Of a stretch of 63,079 bases of DNA, positions 34,018-41,735 are shown piece by piece. Position 1 is the stretch's first letter. Each line of letters opens with the position of its first letter. The notes under the pieces were generated by a model. That model had not been told where the DNA came from and searched no databases. It worked only from the letters and a program-made list of their open reading frames with translations. Both the position numbers and the translations under genes were made by a program. This DNA is from a virus, in the IMG/VR virus record IMGVR_UViG_3300013307_000005, positions 1 through 63,079 of that record. One strand, 5' to 3'.

Positions 34018-36458
34018 TGGCTCAAGAACCCACAGAGTTCAACTGGAATCAGGTAGGTCCTAAGAAACCTCCGGCTGCCTCAGTACAGCCACAGATTGAG
34101 CAGCCATTGGCTTCTGCTAGATCTGGCAATACGACTGTGCATGATGTTTCACCAGAACCGAAACAGTCTACTCCGGCGACTCCAGAGCCTACCTTCGATT
34201 GGGGCAGAGTTTATGCCAAGAAGCCTCAGGCCACCATTGGTGCAGAACAGCATCCCATCGAGAATCGACTTAATCAGCTTGCAAACGATATAAAGTTCGG
34301 ACCACCGGCTAATGATGACCGAATTCCTGAGAGGCTGATGAGGTTTCTCGGGTATCAGGGAACCCAGAAGGGTCAGTCTGGTAATCCCGGTGGTATGATG
34401 CCCATCGTCGGTGCAGTTGAAGGTGTACCGGAGTTGATCCATGCAACTTCTAGAGTTCCCCAAATCCAGTCGAAGAAAGATTTCACGTCGGTTTTTAATG
34501 AAGGAGCTGGTGGAGCTTTTAAGACTGTCGCTGGTGCTGCTGGTGCTGTCAGCCCCCTTAGTGTTGTTCCTGGCATGGCTCGTGCACTTCCAGCTTATGC
34601 TGCTGGATCTACAGGAGCAAAACTATTCGGAGCCGATCCTGACACCCAACAGATGGTGGGAAACATCACAGCCGCAGGATTACCCGGCGAAAAAGCAGCT
34701 GGAGAAAAAGTTGGACCATTGATCGAGCAACACGCCCCTGCTCTGGGCAAAGCGACTGGCTACGTAGCTGCTGCAGGCAAAGCCGCTCACGACGTCCTAG
34801 GTGGCAAAGGGTTTAATCCTCTTGACCTGATTTTCGCTTCTCCGCTGGGTACTAAACCCGCAGAAGCTGCTTTTCGTACGGCCGGCAGTTTAATGGGCAA
34901 CAGTGAACCACTCATTATGAATGGTCCTGAGAAGCCTGCTGCACCAGCTCCGGCACCCAAACAACTGGGCCCAGGAAATATAGAACTTAATCCGCCGGCT
35001 GATACTGGCAAAATGGAAGTTCCCAGAGCACAAGCCCAAGTTGTCCGTGGTAAAGGTGGAAAGATGACGAAGCAGTTCACCACGTCACCGGACAGCGGGA
35101 AAGTACAGTTTGGCACTGAGAAACCACTGATTCAGACCGACTTTGGTGAACCAAAAGCTCCACCCAATGCCGCTGGAACTGTTGAACCTGTGGGCAAGAC
35201 TCCGGAAGCTCAAGCAAAGCCGGCAACCAAGCTAGATGAGATCAATTCCACTGTCGATCAGATTGTCCAAAATCTTCAGCAAGCAATCGACATGAATAGC
35301 CACGAAGAAGATCAGGCCAGTCTAGATCGTAAAGCCGGGTATGAAAAAGAACTGAAGGAGTGGCAGGATTTCAAGAACTCAGTCAATCAGCCAGGATACA
35401 GCAATCCTCATATCGACTTGACAGCTCCAGCTGAGGTTAAACCAGCCAGTGAGCCAATCAATGAATCAAGTGCAGTGAAGGGACTTGACCAACCTGCACC
35501 TACGGAAGAAACTGAACCCTTGACAAACCGCCGTAGTACTGATATAATCGATAATGGTATGCCAAAAAAAACTTCCGAGATAGGACCTAAAGATCTCGAG
35601 GAAAAGGGTCTTCAGCAAGATCTCCGCAATAAATTCGATCGTGATCAAGAAGCTGCCGATGAGCATGGCCTCAAGGCGATGTATAAAGGAATGAAGCCTG
35701 GCTATAATCCCGACGTAGAGTCCCCACAACCTTTTTCAGAACACCCGTTCGGAAAGTTGATAGATAATGGTGAAGAAGATTACGAACCGCCGGAAGGCGC
35801 CAGTGCCTCTCTTAAAGGCCCGGGCAGCACTCAGAGTTTTATCAACCCTTTCACTGGTGGACACGAAGCAGAACCTGATTTCTCATCTGACGAGCTTGAT
35901 CGCCTCTACGGAAACGACGTCCAAAAAGAGCTTATCAACAACAAGGAATCGGAACTCATCAGTCAAGAGGTCCCTAAAGAAGTAGAAGACGCCATGCTTC
36001 ACATTGCTTTAAACACCGATACTCGAGATTTCGACGGTGTAGCCGATCTTTTTCAGGAAAAGGGCTTGGATCCATTTAATGGAGAAGACGTGATAAAGTT
36101 GGCGCAGTCTCTCGGATGGAAACATCCGGGTTCTGGGAATTGGCCTCTTATCGAAGCTATGGGGGGACAAGATATTCCTGAAAGTAAGAAGATCCCAGAA
36201 GGGGAAGATTTTCATCACTTCGAACCTGACGACGAAATAGAGCACGAGCTTAGTTTTAAAGATGCCGATGACGAGAGTTTAGCCTGGGAATTTCTAAAAA
36301 CTAAGGGATTTACTCCAGAACAGTTGGCCCATATGCCGGTTCGTGAACTCGTCGATACAGCTAAACAACACGGTTTCCAATTTAGTTCTGAATATCCTAG
36401 ATCCAAGTGGACTAAAGAGATGATTGATCATCCCCAAAACCCACCTGAGGAGAAGTAA
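34017..36458 (+). CDS. Large internal virion protein with an internal promoter
   Basis: 813 aa. The N-terminal part is Pro/Ala-rich with an Ala/Gly hydrophobic stretch at about 160-210 (AGGAFKTVAGAAGAVS), compatible with membrane insertion during ejection. Near residue 502 the frame reads through a perfect phage promoter (35520-35548), followed by an in-frame Met at residue 515 starting MPKKTSEIGPK. The C-terminal 300 residues are acidic and helical and may also be made as a separate protein. A fusion of two genes is possible. Confidence 0.75.
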   Translation: MAQEPTEFNWNQVGPKKPPAASVQPQIEQPLASARSGNTTVHDVSPEPKQSTPATPEPTFDWGRVYAKKPQATIGAEQHPIENRLNQLANDIKFGPPANDDRIPERLMRFLGYQGTQKGQSGNPGGMMPIVGAVEGVPELIHATSRVPQIQSKKDFTSVFNEGAGGAFKTVAGAAGAVSPLSVVPGMARALPAYAAGSTGAKLFGADPDTQQMVGNITAAGLPGEKAAGEKVGPLIEQHAPALGKATGYVAAAGKAAHDVLGGKGFNPLDLIFASPLGTKPAEAAFRTAGSLMGNSEPLIMNGPEKPAAPAPAPKQLGPGNIELNPPADTGKMEVPRAQAQVVRGKGGKMTKQFTTSPDSGKVQFGTEKPLIQTDFGEPKAPPNAAGTVEPVGKTPEAQAKPATKLDEINSTVDQIVQNLQQAIDMNSHEEDQASLDRKAGYEKELKEWQDFKNSVNQPGYSNPHIDLTAPAEVKPASEPINESSAVKGLDQPAPTEETEPLTNRRSTDIIDNGMPKKTSEIGPKDLEEKGLQQDLRNKFDRDQEAADEHGLKAMYKGMKPGYNPDVESPQPFSEHPFGKLIDNGEEDYEPPEGASASLKGPGSTQSFINPFTGGHEAEPDFSSDELDRLYGNDVQKELINNKESELISQEVPKEVEDAMLHIALNTDTRDFDGVADLFQEKGLDPFNGEDVIKLAQSLGWKHPGSGNWPLIEAMGGQDIPESKKIPEGEDFHHFEPDDEIEHELSFKDADDESLAWEFLKTKGFTPEQLAHMPVRELVDTAKQHGFQFSSEYPRSKWTKEMIDHPQNPPEEK
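35520..35548 (+). promoter_or_regulatory. Internal promoter within the virion gene
   Basis: GAACCC-TTGACA (35520-35525), exactly 17 bp, TATAAT (35543-35548): a better match to consensus than several intergenic promoters. The in-frame ATG at 35559 is 10 nt beyond the -10. An out-of-frame ATG at 35554 would start only nine codons. Confidence 0.75.
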
Positions 36459-36833
36459 ATGCCAGCATTCCAAACACTAACCCTTCCGCCCGCACTCTAT
36501 CAGGGGGATTCCTACCTGGTGTGGAATGCGGAGTCCGGCCTTGCCGGCACCAAGAGTGAACGTGTTGCTTTTGGTGTTAACCCAGGAGCTGCCGGTCAGG
36601 CTTGCTCGATCGAGATTACTTTTGGTGGAGCACCTGGAGTTTTCGAGATCGACTTCGAGACTGCCGACACTGACGTTGCCGGTGATTACGTTCAAAAGAC
36701 GATTATCAACGGTGTAAATGCGAACAATGCCGTCCGTGTAGAGATCGATCCCTTCGTAGCTAACTTCGGGAGACTCAACATGGTTGCTCTAGCCAACGCC
36801 GTATCTTGCACTGCCAAGATCACAGCAAAGTAG
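36459..36833 (+). CDS. Small beta-rich virion protein
   Basis: 124 aa, immediately after the preceding stop. Ala/Val/Gly-rich beta protein with ITFGGAPGVFEIDFETAD. Possibly a decoration or fibre-associated protein. Not recognised. Confidence 0.7.
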   Translation: MPAFQTLTLPPALYQGDSYLVWNAESGLAGTKSERVAFGVNPGAAGQACSIEITFGGAPGVFEIDFETADTDVAGDYVQKTIINGVNANNAVRVEIDPFVANFGRLNMVALANAVSCTAKITAK

Positions 36834-36838
36834 GTACG

Positions 36839-37378
36839 ATGAACGTCGGTGGATTCATTAAGCAAGTAGCTCCGTGGATCGGTGCTGCAGCGACGGGCAA
36901 CATCCCCGCTCTTGTTGCTCTAGCTGCTCAGACCGTCTCCAAGGTGACTGGCGGAAAGGTGGATGCCAGTCCTGACTCGATTAGTGCAGCTATTGCGGGG
37001 GCTTCCCCAGAGCAGTTGCTGGCACTAAAACAGGCTGACAACGAACTTGCCGAGAAGATGCAGCAAATGGGATTCCAGCATCTTGAGGATCTTGAAAAGA
37101 TTGCTGCTGACGATCGGGAGGGCGCAAGACAACGACAGATCGCTATCAAAGATCACGTTCCCGCAATGCTAGCATTCACTATCACTGTGGGATTCTTCGG
37201 TCTTCTAGCCGCAATGCTTAAGGTCGCTATCCCACAGGATGCCAAAGAAATCATCAACATCATGGTTGGTTCGTTAGGCACAGCTTGGATCAGTGTTGTA
37301 AGTTATTACTTCGGATCCAGCGCAGCACATACCGCGCAGTTGGCTGCACAAAGTGCTAACTCACACGCTATCAACTAG
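36839..37378 (+). CDS. Holin-like membrane protein
   Basis: 179 aa. SPEQLLALKQADNE and DDREGARQRQ, followed by two membrane segments (MLAFTITVGFFGLLAAMLKVA and MVGSLGTAWISVVSYYFGS), match a common phage membrane family often annotated as a putative holin. The ATG at 36839 lies six bases after the previous stop; longer starts would overlap that gene. Confidence 0.75.
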   Translation: MNVGGFIKQVAPWIGAAATGNIPALVALAAQTVSKVTGGKVDASPDSISAAIAGASPEQLLALKQADNELAEKMQQMGFQHLEDLEKIAADDREGARQRQIAIKDHVPAMLAFTITVGFFGLLAAMLKVAIPQDAKEIINIMVGSLGTAWISVVSYYFGSSAAHTAQLAAQSANSHAIN

Positions 37379-37395
37379 GGCACTGGAGGTTTCGG

Positions 37396-37686
37396 GTGCA
37401 ATTACAAACCGCGCTAAGTTCAATCAACTTGGCTCTAACCGTTGTCCTCATCTTAATGTTGAGGAAAAGGAGCAGCAAAATCATGGCCGATCTTACAGGT
37501 CTTACCCAAGCAGTCAATGACACCGAGTCGGTTGAGGAATCAGCCATTGTTCTCATCGAAGGTCTTGCAGGAAAACTCGCGGATGCGGGAACTGATCCTG
37601 TCAAACTGCAGGCTCTTCAGGATTCGCTGAACTCAGAGAAAGAAAAGCTTGCTGCGGCGATTTCAGCCAACACTCCGGCAGCCTAG
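37396..37686 (+). CDS. Small membrane protein with possible second start
   Basis: 96 aa from a GTG with GGAGG 7 nt upstream, giving an N-terminal membrane segment (INLALTVVLILMLRK). An in-frame ATG at 37483, with AAGGAG upstream, would give a soluble 67-aa product of a widespread phage type ending in ISANTPAA. Two products, as with holin/antiholin pairs, are possible. Confidence 0.7.
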   Translation: MQLQTALSSINLALTVVLILMLRKRSSKIMADLTGLTQAVNDTESVEESAIVLIEGLAGKLADAGTDPVKLQALQDSLNSEKEKLAAAISANTPAA

Positions 37687-37694
37687 GAGATAAC

Positions 37695-37844
37695 ATGTTC
37701 TATGCAATCGTTGCAGTGGTGGCTTTCGTGGCCGGTGGGGCGGTTACTCACTTCTACGAAGGCCGAGTGATCAAACAGGTTTATAACCTAGAAGATAGGT
37801 TAAAAGCTTGGATTGATACTAGGCTTTCGACTCCTGGGAGATAG
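37695..37844 (+). CDS. 49-aa membrane protein
   Basis: AGGAGA lies 6 nt before the ATG. The N-terminal membrane segment MFYAIVAVVAFVAGGAVTHF is followed by a charged helix. Last rightward gene of the late unit. Possibly a spanin-like or lysis accessory protein. Confidence 0.65.
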   Translation: MFYAIVAVVAFVAGGAVTHFYEGRVIKQVYNLEDRLKAWIDTRLSTPGR

Positions 37845-38120
37845 ACTGCTGCCCCTAGAATAACCAGGACACTTACCTATTGCGGGAGGTAAGGTAGCCA
37901 AAGTCGAGGCAGCCAGGCCCTCACGGATTTCGCCCGATCTGTGGGGGCCTCGAAGTGTTCAAAGCTGGCTCTAGTATAAGTCATGCCAGGTATGCAGTCA
38001 AATGTATGACATGCAGGCATAAACCGGATAAAACTAGGGTACCTAGGTTGATTTGTGTAAGGCCCGTTATATGTCATATACCAGCGAATATTTCATGTTA
38101 ACCTAGGTACCTTATTGGTC
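37845..38120. other. Structured intergenic region between convergent gene blocks
   Basis: No gene. It contains a perfect 7-bp hairpin (CTTACCT/AGGTAAG, 37872-37893), other GC-rich complementary segments, and element B at 38038-38111. As the late genes and the leftward genes meet here, some of this should act as a bidirectional terminator, though no clear T tract is visible. Confidence 0.5.
38038..38111. repeat. Paired inverted-repeat element B
   Basis: GGTACCTAGGTT (38038-38049) and AACCTAGGTACC (38100-38111) flank exactly 50 bp, as in element A at 16323-16396. The cores share about half their bases, mainly GATTT at the left end and an AT-rich ATATxxCATATA-like middle. Conserved arms and spacing with a diverged core point to a protein-binding or recombination site. 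Confidence 0.85.
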
Positions 38121-38423
38121 CTATACGGACTTAAGTGAATCTTTCAGTACTTTTACCGCTTCTTCAGGACTTCTAATCACCGCATGGAGTCCACCGGCAG
38201 TTCTTATGGACTCTCCTTCCAATTCCTGTATTTTAGTAGTCTTTCCTGTATCCGTCTTTACCTCAAACCCAAAAAACAGTCCATCGAGGCATCCAACTAG
38301 ATCTGGTATTCCAGCATGTTGGAACGGGTTTCCGTGTATCTTCCTAACGTAACACCCCGGAAATTTGCTTTCCAGGGTGTTTACGATCCGTTGAACTAAC
38401 CTACTCTCAGGATTTTTACTCAA
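38121..38423 (-). CDS. VRR-NUC domain nuclease
   Basis: 100 aa from a TTG preceded by GAGGAGG in the upstream gene. GIPDLVG and FGFEVKTDTGK form the PD-(D/E)xK core of the VRR-NUC family (Asp in PDL, Glu-x-Lys in EVK). Small phage members act on branched DNA. It follows the DUF669 and RecA-like genes, so recombination or replication-fork processing is likely. Confidence 0.85.
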   Translation of the reverse strand: MSKNPESRLVQRIVNTLESKFPGCYVRKIHGNPFQHAGIPDLVGCLDGLFFGFEVKTDTGKTTKIQELEGESIRTAGGLHAVIRSPEEAVKVLKDSLKSV

Positions 38424-38910
38424 AGAGCTCTTCCTCCTCGCCGCCCTCTTCCGTTGATTCTTCCGAACCTTCAGATTCATCTTCCTCTGTGGGTTCAGCT
38501 TTCTCCTCGGCGCCCAGTTCAGATTTCGGGAAGAAACTTCCAACTACAGACTTCTTCTTGCCTTCGTAGTCATCATCGACCACAGAGGCTGCCATCTCGA
38601 GATTGATCAGTTTGTCGAGATCGATTTTGATGGCTTTCGGAGGAATCGTTTTGCCGGCTGCTTCGAGCAGATTACGAAGATTCCACAAGGCGTTTTTGGT
38701 GAGTGAGCAGGTATGCGGGAGTGTTTTTCCAACGCCCTTTGAGTTGCCGGCGGTGACTTTCAGCATGAAGAGAAGGTATTCATTTCCTGATTCCTTAGCC
38801 TTCTTCTTCAGAACCTTCGTGACTTTGAGGGCATAATCTCCTTCTGGGATATGGACTGATTGAACTCCAGACTCTACCCCCTCAAAATTCACACTGATTA
38901 CGTTAGGCAT
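38416..38910 (-). CDS. DUF669-type single-strand-binding-like protein
   Basis: 164 aa. VNFEGVESG at the start and LTKNALWNLRNLLEAAGK are characteristic of DUF669, small beta-barrel proteins next to RecA-like Sak4 genes in phages. The tail is highly acidic (EEGGEEEELFE), as in single-strand-binding proteins. The ATG at 38910 overlaps the end of the upstream gene. Confidence 0.8.
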   Translation of the reverse strand: MPNVISVNFEGVESGVQSVHIPEGDYALKVTKVLKKKAKESGNEYLLFMLKVTAGNSKGVGKTLPHTCSLTKNALWNLRNLLEAAGKTIPPKAIKIDLDKLINLEMAASVVDDDYEGKKKSVVGSFFPKSELGAEEKAEPTEEDESEGSEESTEEGGEEEELFE

Positions 38911-39664
38911 TTGTTTCTCCTTGGTTGGTAGTGATTTCGTTGAGACGTTCAGCGATTTTCTTGCGGATTGCATGGTAGGCTGGATTCTTGATCCGTTTCG
39001 GGAAGATGCCCGCCCGATCCTTGGCTTCCACAAACTGAGTGATGCGGAAATCTAAGAATCTAATCTGGTCGACTCCACCAGTTTTCTCATTTTCCTGATC
39101 CTCTAATATAAGGTGTCCAACCCAGTCTACAGCAGACGATAGATAGTTTCGGACACTAGGAGTAACAGCCGTAGATATTGAGTCATCAGCTTCGTCTTCA
39201 CCGCTTGACTTCTTCTCTTGTACAAGGTATAAAACATCTTTAGGAAAGTTTCTAGTTTCAGCTATACATTCTATAACTCTAGCAGCCACTAGCCCCCATT
39301 TTCGTTGATTCATTTCAAAACTACGCTTACCTTTAACTTCTCTGAGGGCAAGTGATTGTAAACCTGTAAGTGTATCAACTACGAGAAGATCAACTTTGTC
39401 TTGTTCTCGAGTGACCTGTTCAACGATGTCAAGATACCGTGTGATTTTGCTGGCTCTAATGATTCTGAGCTTGTCTTTAGGATGATTCCTAAGAGTAACA
39501 GCCCCTGAATCACTACAGTCGATCAAAGTTACGTTCATTCCGTCTTTGGCGGCATTTCCAGCAAACGTTGTCTTGCCGATTCCGTTCTTAGCATACACCG
39601 CCATGTGTATTGGCAGATCCTTGGAGTACGAACCGGGATCAGAAAACTCCAATACTTCGCTCAT
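38903..39664 (-). CDS. RecA-like ATPase (Sak4 type)
   Basis: 253 aa. Walker A AKNGIGKT at about 25-32 and Walker B LLVVDTLTG belong to the RecA/RadA core without its extra domains, as in phage Sak4 annealing/recombination proteins. The ATG at 39664 has GGGAG upstream. It is paired with a DUF669 protein. The segment FPKRIKNPAY resembles the RRIK tag but is part of the domain. Confidence 0.85.
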   Translation of the reverse strand: MSEVLEFSDPGSYSKDLPIHMAVYAKNGIGKTTFAGNAAKDGMNVTLIDCSDSGAVTLRNHPKDKLRIIRASKITRYLDIVEQVTREQDKVDLLVVDTLTGLQSLALREVKGKRSFEMNQRKWGLVAARVIECIAETRNFPKDVLYLVQEKKSSGEDEADDSISTAVTPSVRNYLSSAVDWVGHLILEDQENEKTGGVDQIRFLDFRITQFVEAKDRAGIFPKRIKNPAYHAIRKKIAERLNEITTNQGETNA

Positions 39665-39689
39665 TTTGTCTCCCTGTGCTATGTTATTG

Positions 39690-39718
39690 ACATTAAACCA
39701 TTTGCACTCTTTTGTCAA
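39690..39718 (-). promoter_or_regulatory. Promoter of the 39664 operon
   Basis: On the minus strand TTACCC-TTGACA (39718-39713), 17 bp, TAATGT (39695-39690), then a leader with GGGAG. Confidence 0.7.
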
Positions 39719-39726
39719 GGGTAAGT

Positions 39727-39891
39727 TTAGTCAGGTTTTTTCTTGACGGGCCACTCAAGAAAGGCATTAAGTACTTCCTTAGCCGACTGAAGCTTTTCTG
39801 GTGGGGCATCACTATTGAGAACAATCCACAACCTGAGAACCGCGGCGGCTGACCTGTCTTGAGCACGTAGTGTAAAAGTTGGTTCTTCCAT
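39727..39891 (-). CDS. Small conserved phage protein
   Basis: 54 aa, beginning MEEPTFTLRAQDRSA and continuing with LRLWIVLN and PPEKLQSAKEV. The LRAQD-x(8-12)-LW pattern is a familiar small phage family of unknown function. It overlaps the stop of the HD-domain gene, whose end supplies GAGG. Confidence 0.75.
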   Translation of the reverse strand: MEEPTFTLRAQDRSAAAVLRLWIVLNSDAPPEKLQSAKEVLNAFLEWPVKKKPD

Positions 39892-40412
39892 CATTTCCTC
39901 TTTTTGAAATTCTGCACAGACAGCATGTCGGCAGAGTGTAGAATGAAGGCTAACTTGCTCCGAGGCTCAACGGCAGCTCCCCATTCTCTCCTTCCATGAT
40001 GAGCCAAAAGAACATGGCTGATCTTGTCAATCCATTCCTGTGGGAAACCCATTCTTTCTGCTGTGTTAGCGAAGAAGCGATAACCCCACACAAGGTGCCC
40101 GATTTCCTTCTTGAACGGGGCGTCAGATATTACTCCGACAGGGTCTATCGAGTAATCGTAGATCTTACCGTAGTCGTGGAAAATCGCTGCCACCAGCAGG
40201 TCACTTTTTTCCGATGCCTCGTCGGTCATCGACAAAGCGTTTATAGCTACCTCATAGGTGTGTTCTGCCAAACCACCTCTATAGTTGTGATGATTTGTTG
40301 ATCCTCCAGCACCTTCCCAGAACATGATGTCATCGAGAACTGATGTCACCAAGTTTTCTTTCGATTCATCGAGATGAGTTCTTACCAAATTCCAAAAGTC
40401 TTGCTGAATCAA
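39891..40412 (-). CDS. HD-domain phosphohydrolase
   Basis: 173 aa. GGLAEHTYEV, IFHDYGK, then LLAHHGRREWG and HSADML supply the His/Asp metal ligands of the HD superfamily, closest in layout to YhaM-like 3'-5' exoribonuclease or nucleotidase domains. Lies between nuclease and polymerase genes. Substrate unknown. Confidence 0.8.
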   Translation of the reverse strand: MIQQDFWNLVRTHLDESKENLVTSVLDDIMFWEGAGGSTNHHNYRGGLAEHTYEVAINALSMTDEASEKSDLLVAAIFHDYGKIYDYSIDPVGVISDAPFKKEIGHLVWGYRFFANTAERMGFPQEWIDKISHVLLAHHGRREWGAAVEPRSKLAFILHSADMLSVQNFKKRK

Positions 40413-41428
40413 TTTGCCGCCTCCCTCTTAGCTTTTGGTTGATACTGATTAAGTATGATGAGTCGTCGATCGGTATCGCCCCTCATATCACATTGGCACA
40501 AGTTGTAATAATCACAGTCGAACTTGCAGTTATAGCCCCAATTCCGGAGAGGACGTACAGTCTTCTCAGCTCTTATAGCTCTTTCAACCCAATCACGTAC
40601 AAAATTCTCGCCCAACTTCATTTGCACAGAATTCTGCACACGTTCTAGCGACAGGGTCTGTGGGAGACTATCGAGCTTGTTTTGGAGGGCTATGGCTTCA
40701 TCCGGATTCTTCGGCTCAATACCGGCTTCTCTGAGTGATTTGAGGTATCCTCGCTGATCTGTGTTGATCTTCCGTATAGAAAGATTCCCATCCAGATTAA
40801 TGCGAGGTCTAGGAACAGGCTCAGTCCGTATGTAATCCCAGAGAATAGTATCAACGGTTATTCCTTTCTTCGAGAGAAGCCAAGCATAACTATGTACCTG
40901 TGGCTGTAGAATGCGTTCCTCAGGCGTTGGAATGGCCTTTTTAAACTTGTGCTCAACCAAGATAACACGCTTCTGCTCATGACCTCTAATCCTTCTGGCT
41001 GTTGAAACCTTCAATACGTCTTCCACAAGTAGATCAGCTTTCCATCTCACAGGCCAACCATGCTTCGTATTGATGGAGTATTCCTGTTCAACGCCGATCA
41101 CATTCCAGTGTTTTTCACTCTCAGCCCAGTGGGACTCGTAATGCTCCATGAGGTCATAGAGAGTCTCCATGAAATCCATGCCATACTCTTCTTTTTCCTC
41201 ATCAAACAGCTTATCCCAACGCTCGGCCTTCAGTTCCTCGAACTTAGCCTTCCAGCCAGGTCCTGGACGTGTGTAGTGAGCTTGTACCAGCTGATGCCCT
41301 AGATCTCCTCTAAAGAGACCGACTTTTTTGGTCTTGGGCTCAATCTTTTCCTCGTACCGGTAACTGTACATTTGCTCACATCTAGCAAGTTTCTTGTCAC
41401 TAGAGAATGAGATGCCTTTAACCTTCAC
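40409..41428 (-). CDS. PD-(D/E)xK exonuclease of the Cas4/RecB type
   Basis: 339 aa from a GTG with GGAGGAG in the upstream gene. The catalytic region includes WKADLLVED and ILVEHKFKK. A Cys in the N-terminal part (ARCEQMYSYRYE) plus C-terminal NCKFDCDYYNLCQC suggest the iron-sulfur cluster of Cas4/AddB-type nucleases. Probably makes ends for recombination or degrades host DNA. Confidence 0.8.
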   Translation of the reverse strand: MKVKGISFSSDKKLARCEQMYSYRYEEKIEPKTKKVGLFRGDLGHQLVQAHYTRPGPGWKAKFEELKAERWDKLFDEEKEEYGMDFMETLYDLMEHYESHWAESEKHWNVIGVEQEYSINTKHGWPVRWKADLLVEDVLKVSTARRIRGHEQKRVILVEHKFKKAIPTPEERILQPQVHSYAWLLSKKGITVDTILWDYIRTEPVPRPRINLDGNLSIRKINTDQRGYLKSLREAGIEPKNPDEAIALQNKLDSLPQTLSLERVQNSVQMKLGENFVRDWVERAIRAEKTVRPLRNWGYNCKFDCDYYNLCQCDMRGDTDRRLIILNQYQPKAKREAAN

Positions 41429-41735
41429 TGGGCTCTCCTCCAAGCATAGCCTTCAGGTTATTGCGGAAATTGCTGCTGGGAGACACGTTCTCCCTTATAA
41501 CTTCTTCACGACCCTGAGATTCTTTTATGATCTCATCAATCTTTTCACCAGATACTGCACCACCATTCTGGTCCATAAAAATCTTGAGTTGTTCAACAAC
41601 GAATTGACCATCAGGTGTGTATCCAACTCCGATTCCCAGAGGTGTTGGAAGATTAGTTCCAGACTTCATTATCTTGATGTCGTTGGGCTCTAAAACAACT
41701 ATGAAGGCCCCACCGGATGCTCCAAGAATAATCAC
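41418..41735 (-). CDS. Unknown 105-aa protein next to DNA polymerase
   Basis: GTG start overlapping the polymerase stop (GTGA); the AGGAG site lies in the polymerase's RRIK tag. The N-terminal half is beta-rich (LGASGGAFIVVLEPNDIKIM), the rest helical. No family recognised. Confidence 0.7.
   Translation of the reverse strand: MIILGASGGAFIVVLEPNDIKIMKSGTNLPTPLGIGVGYTPDGQFVVEQLKIFMDQNGGAVSGEKIDEIIKESQGREEVIRENVSPSSNFRNNLKAMLGGEPSEG

Noticed and set aside
38903-39664. FPKRIKNPAY in the RecA-like ATPase as an RRIK tag
   Set aside because: It lies inside the domain followed by about 25 structured residues and lacks the second Arg.
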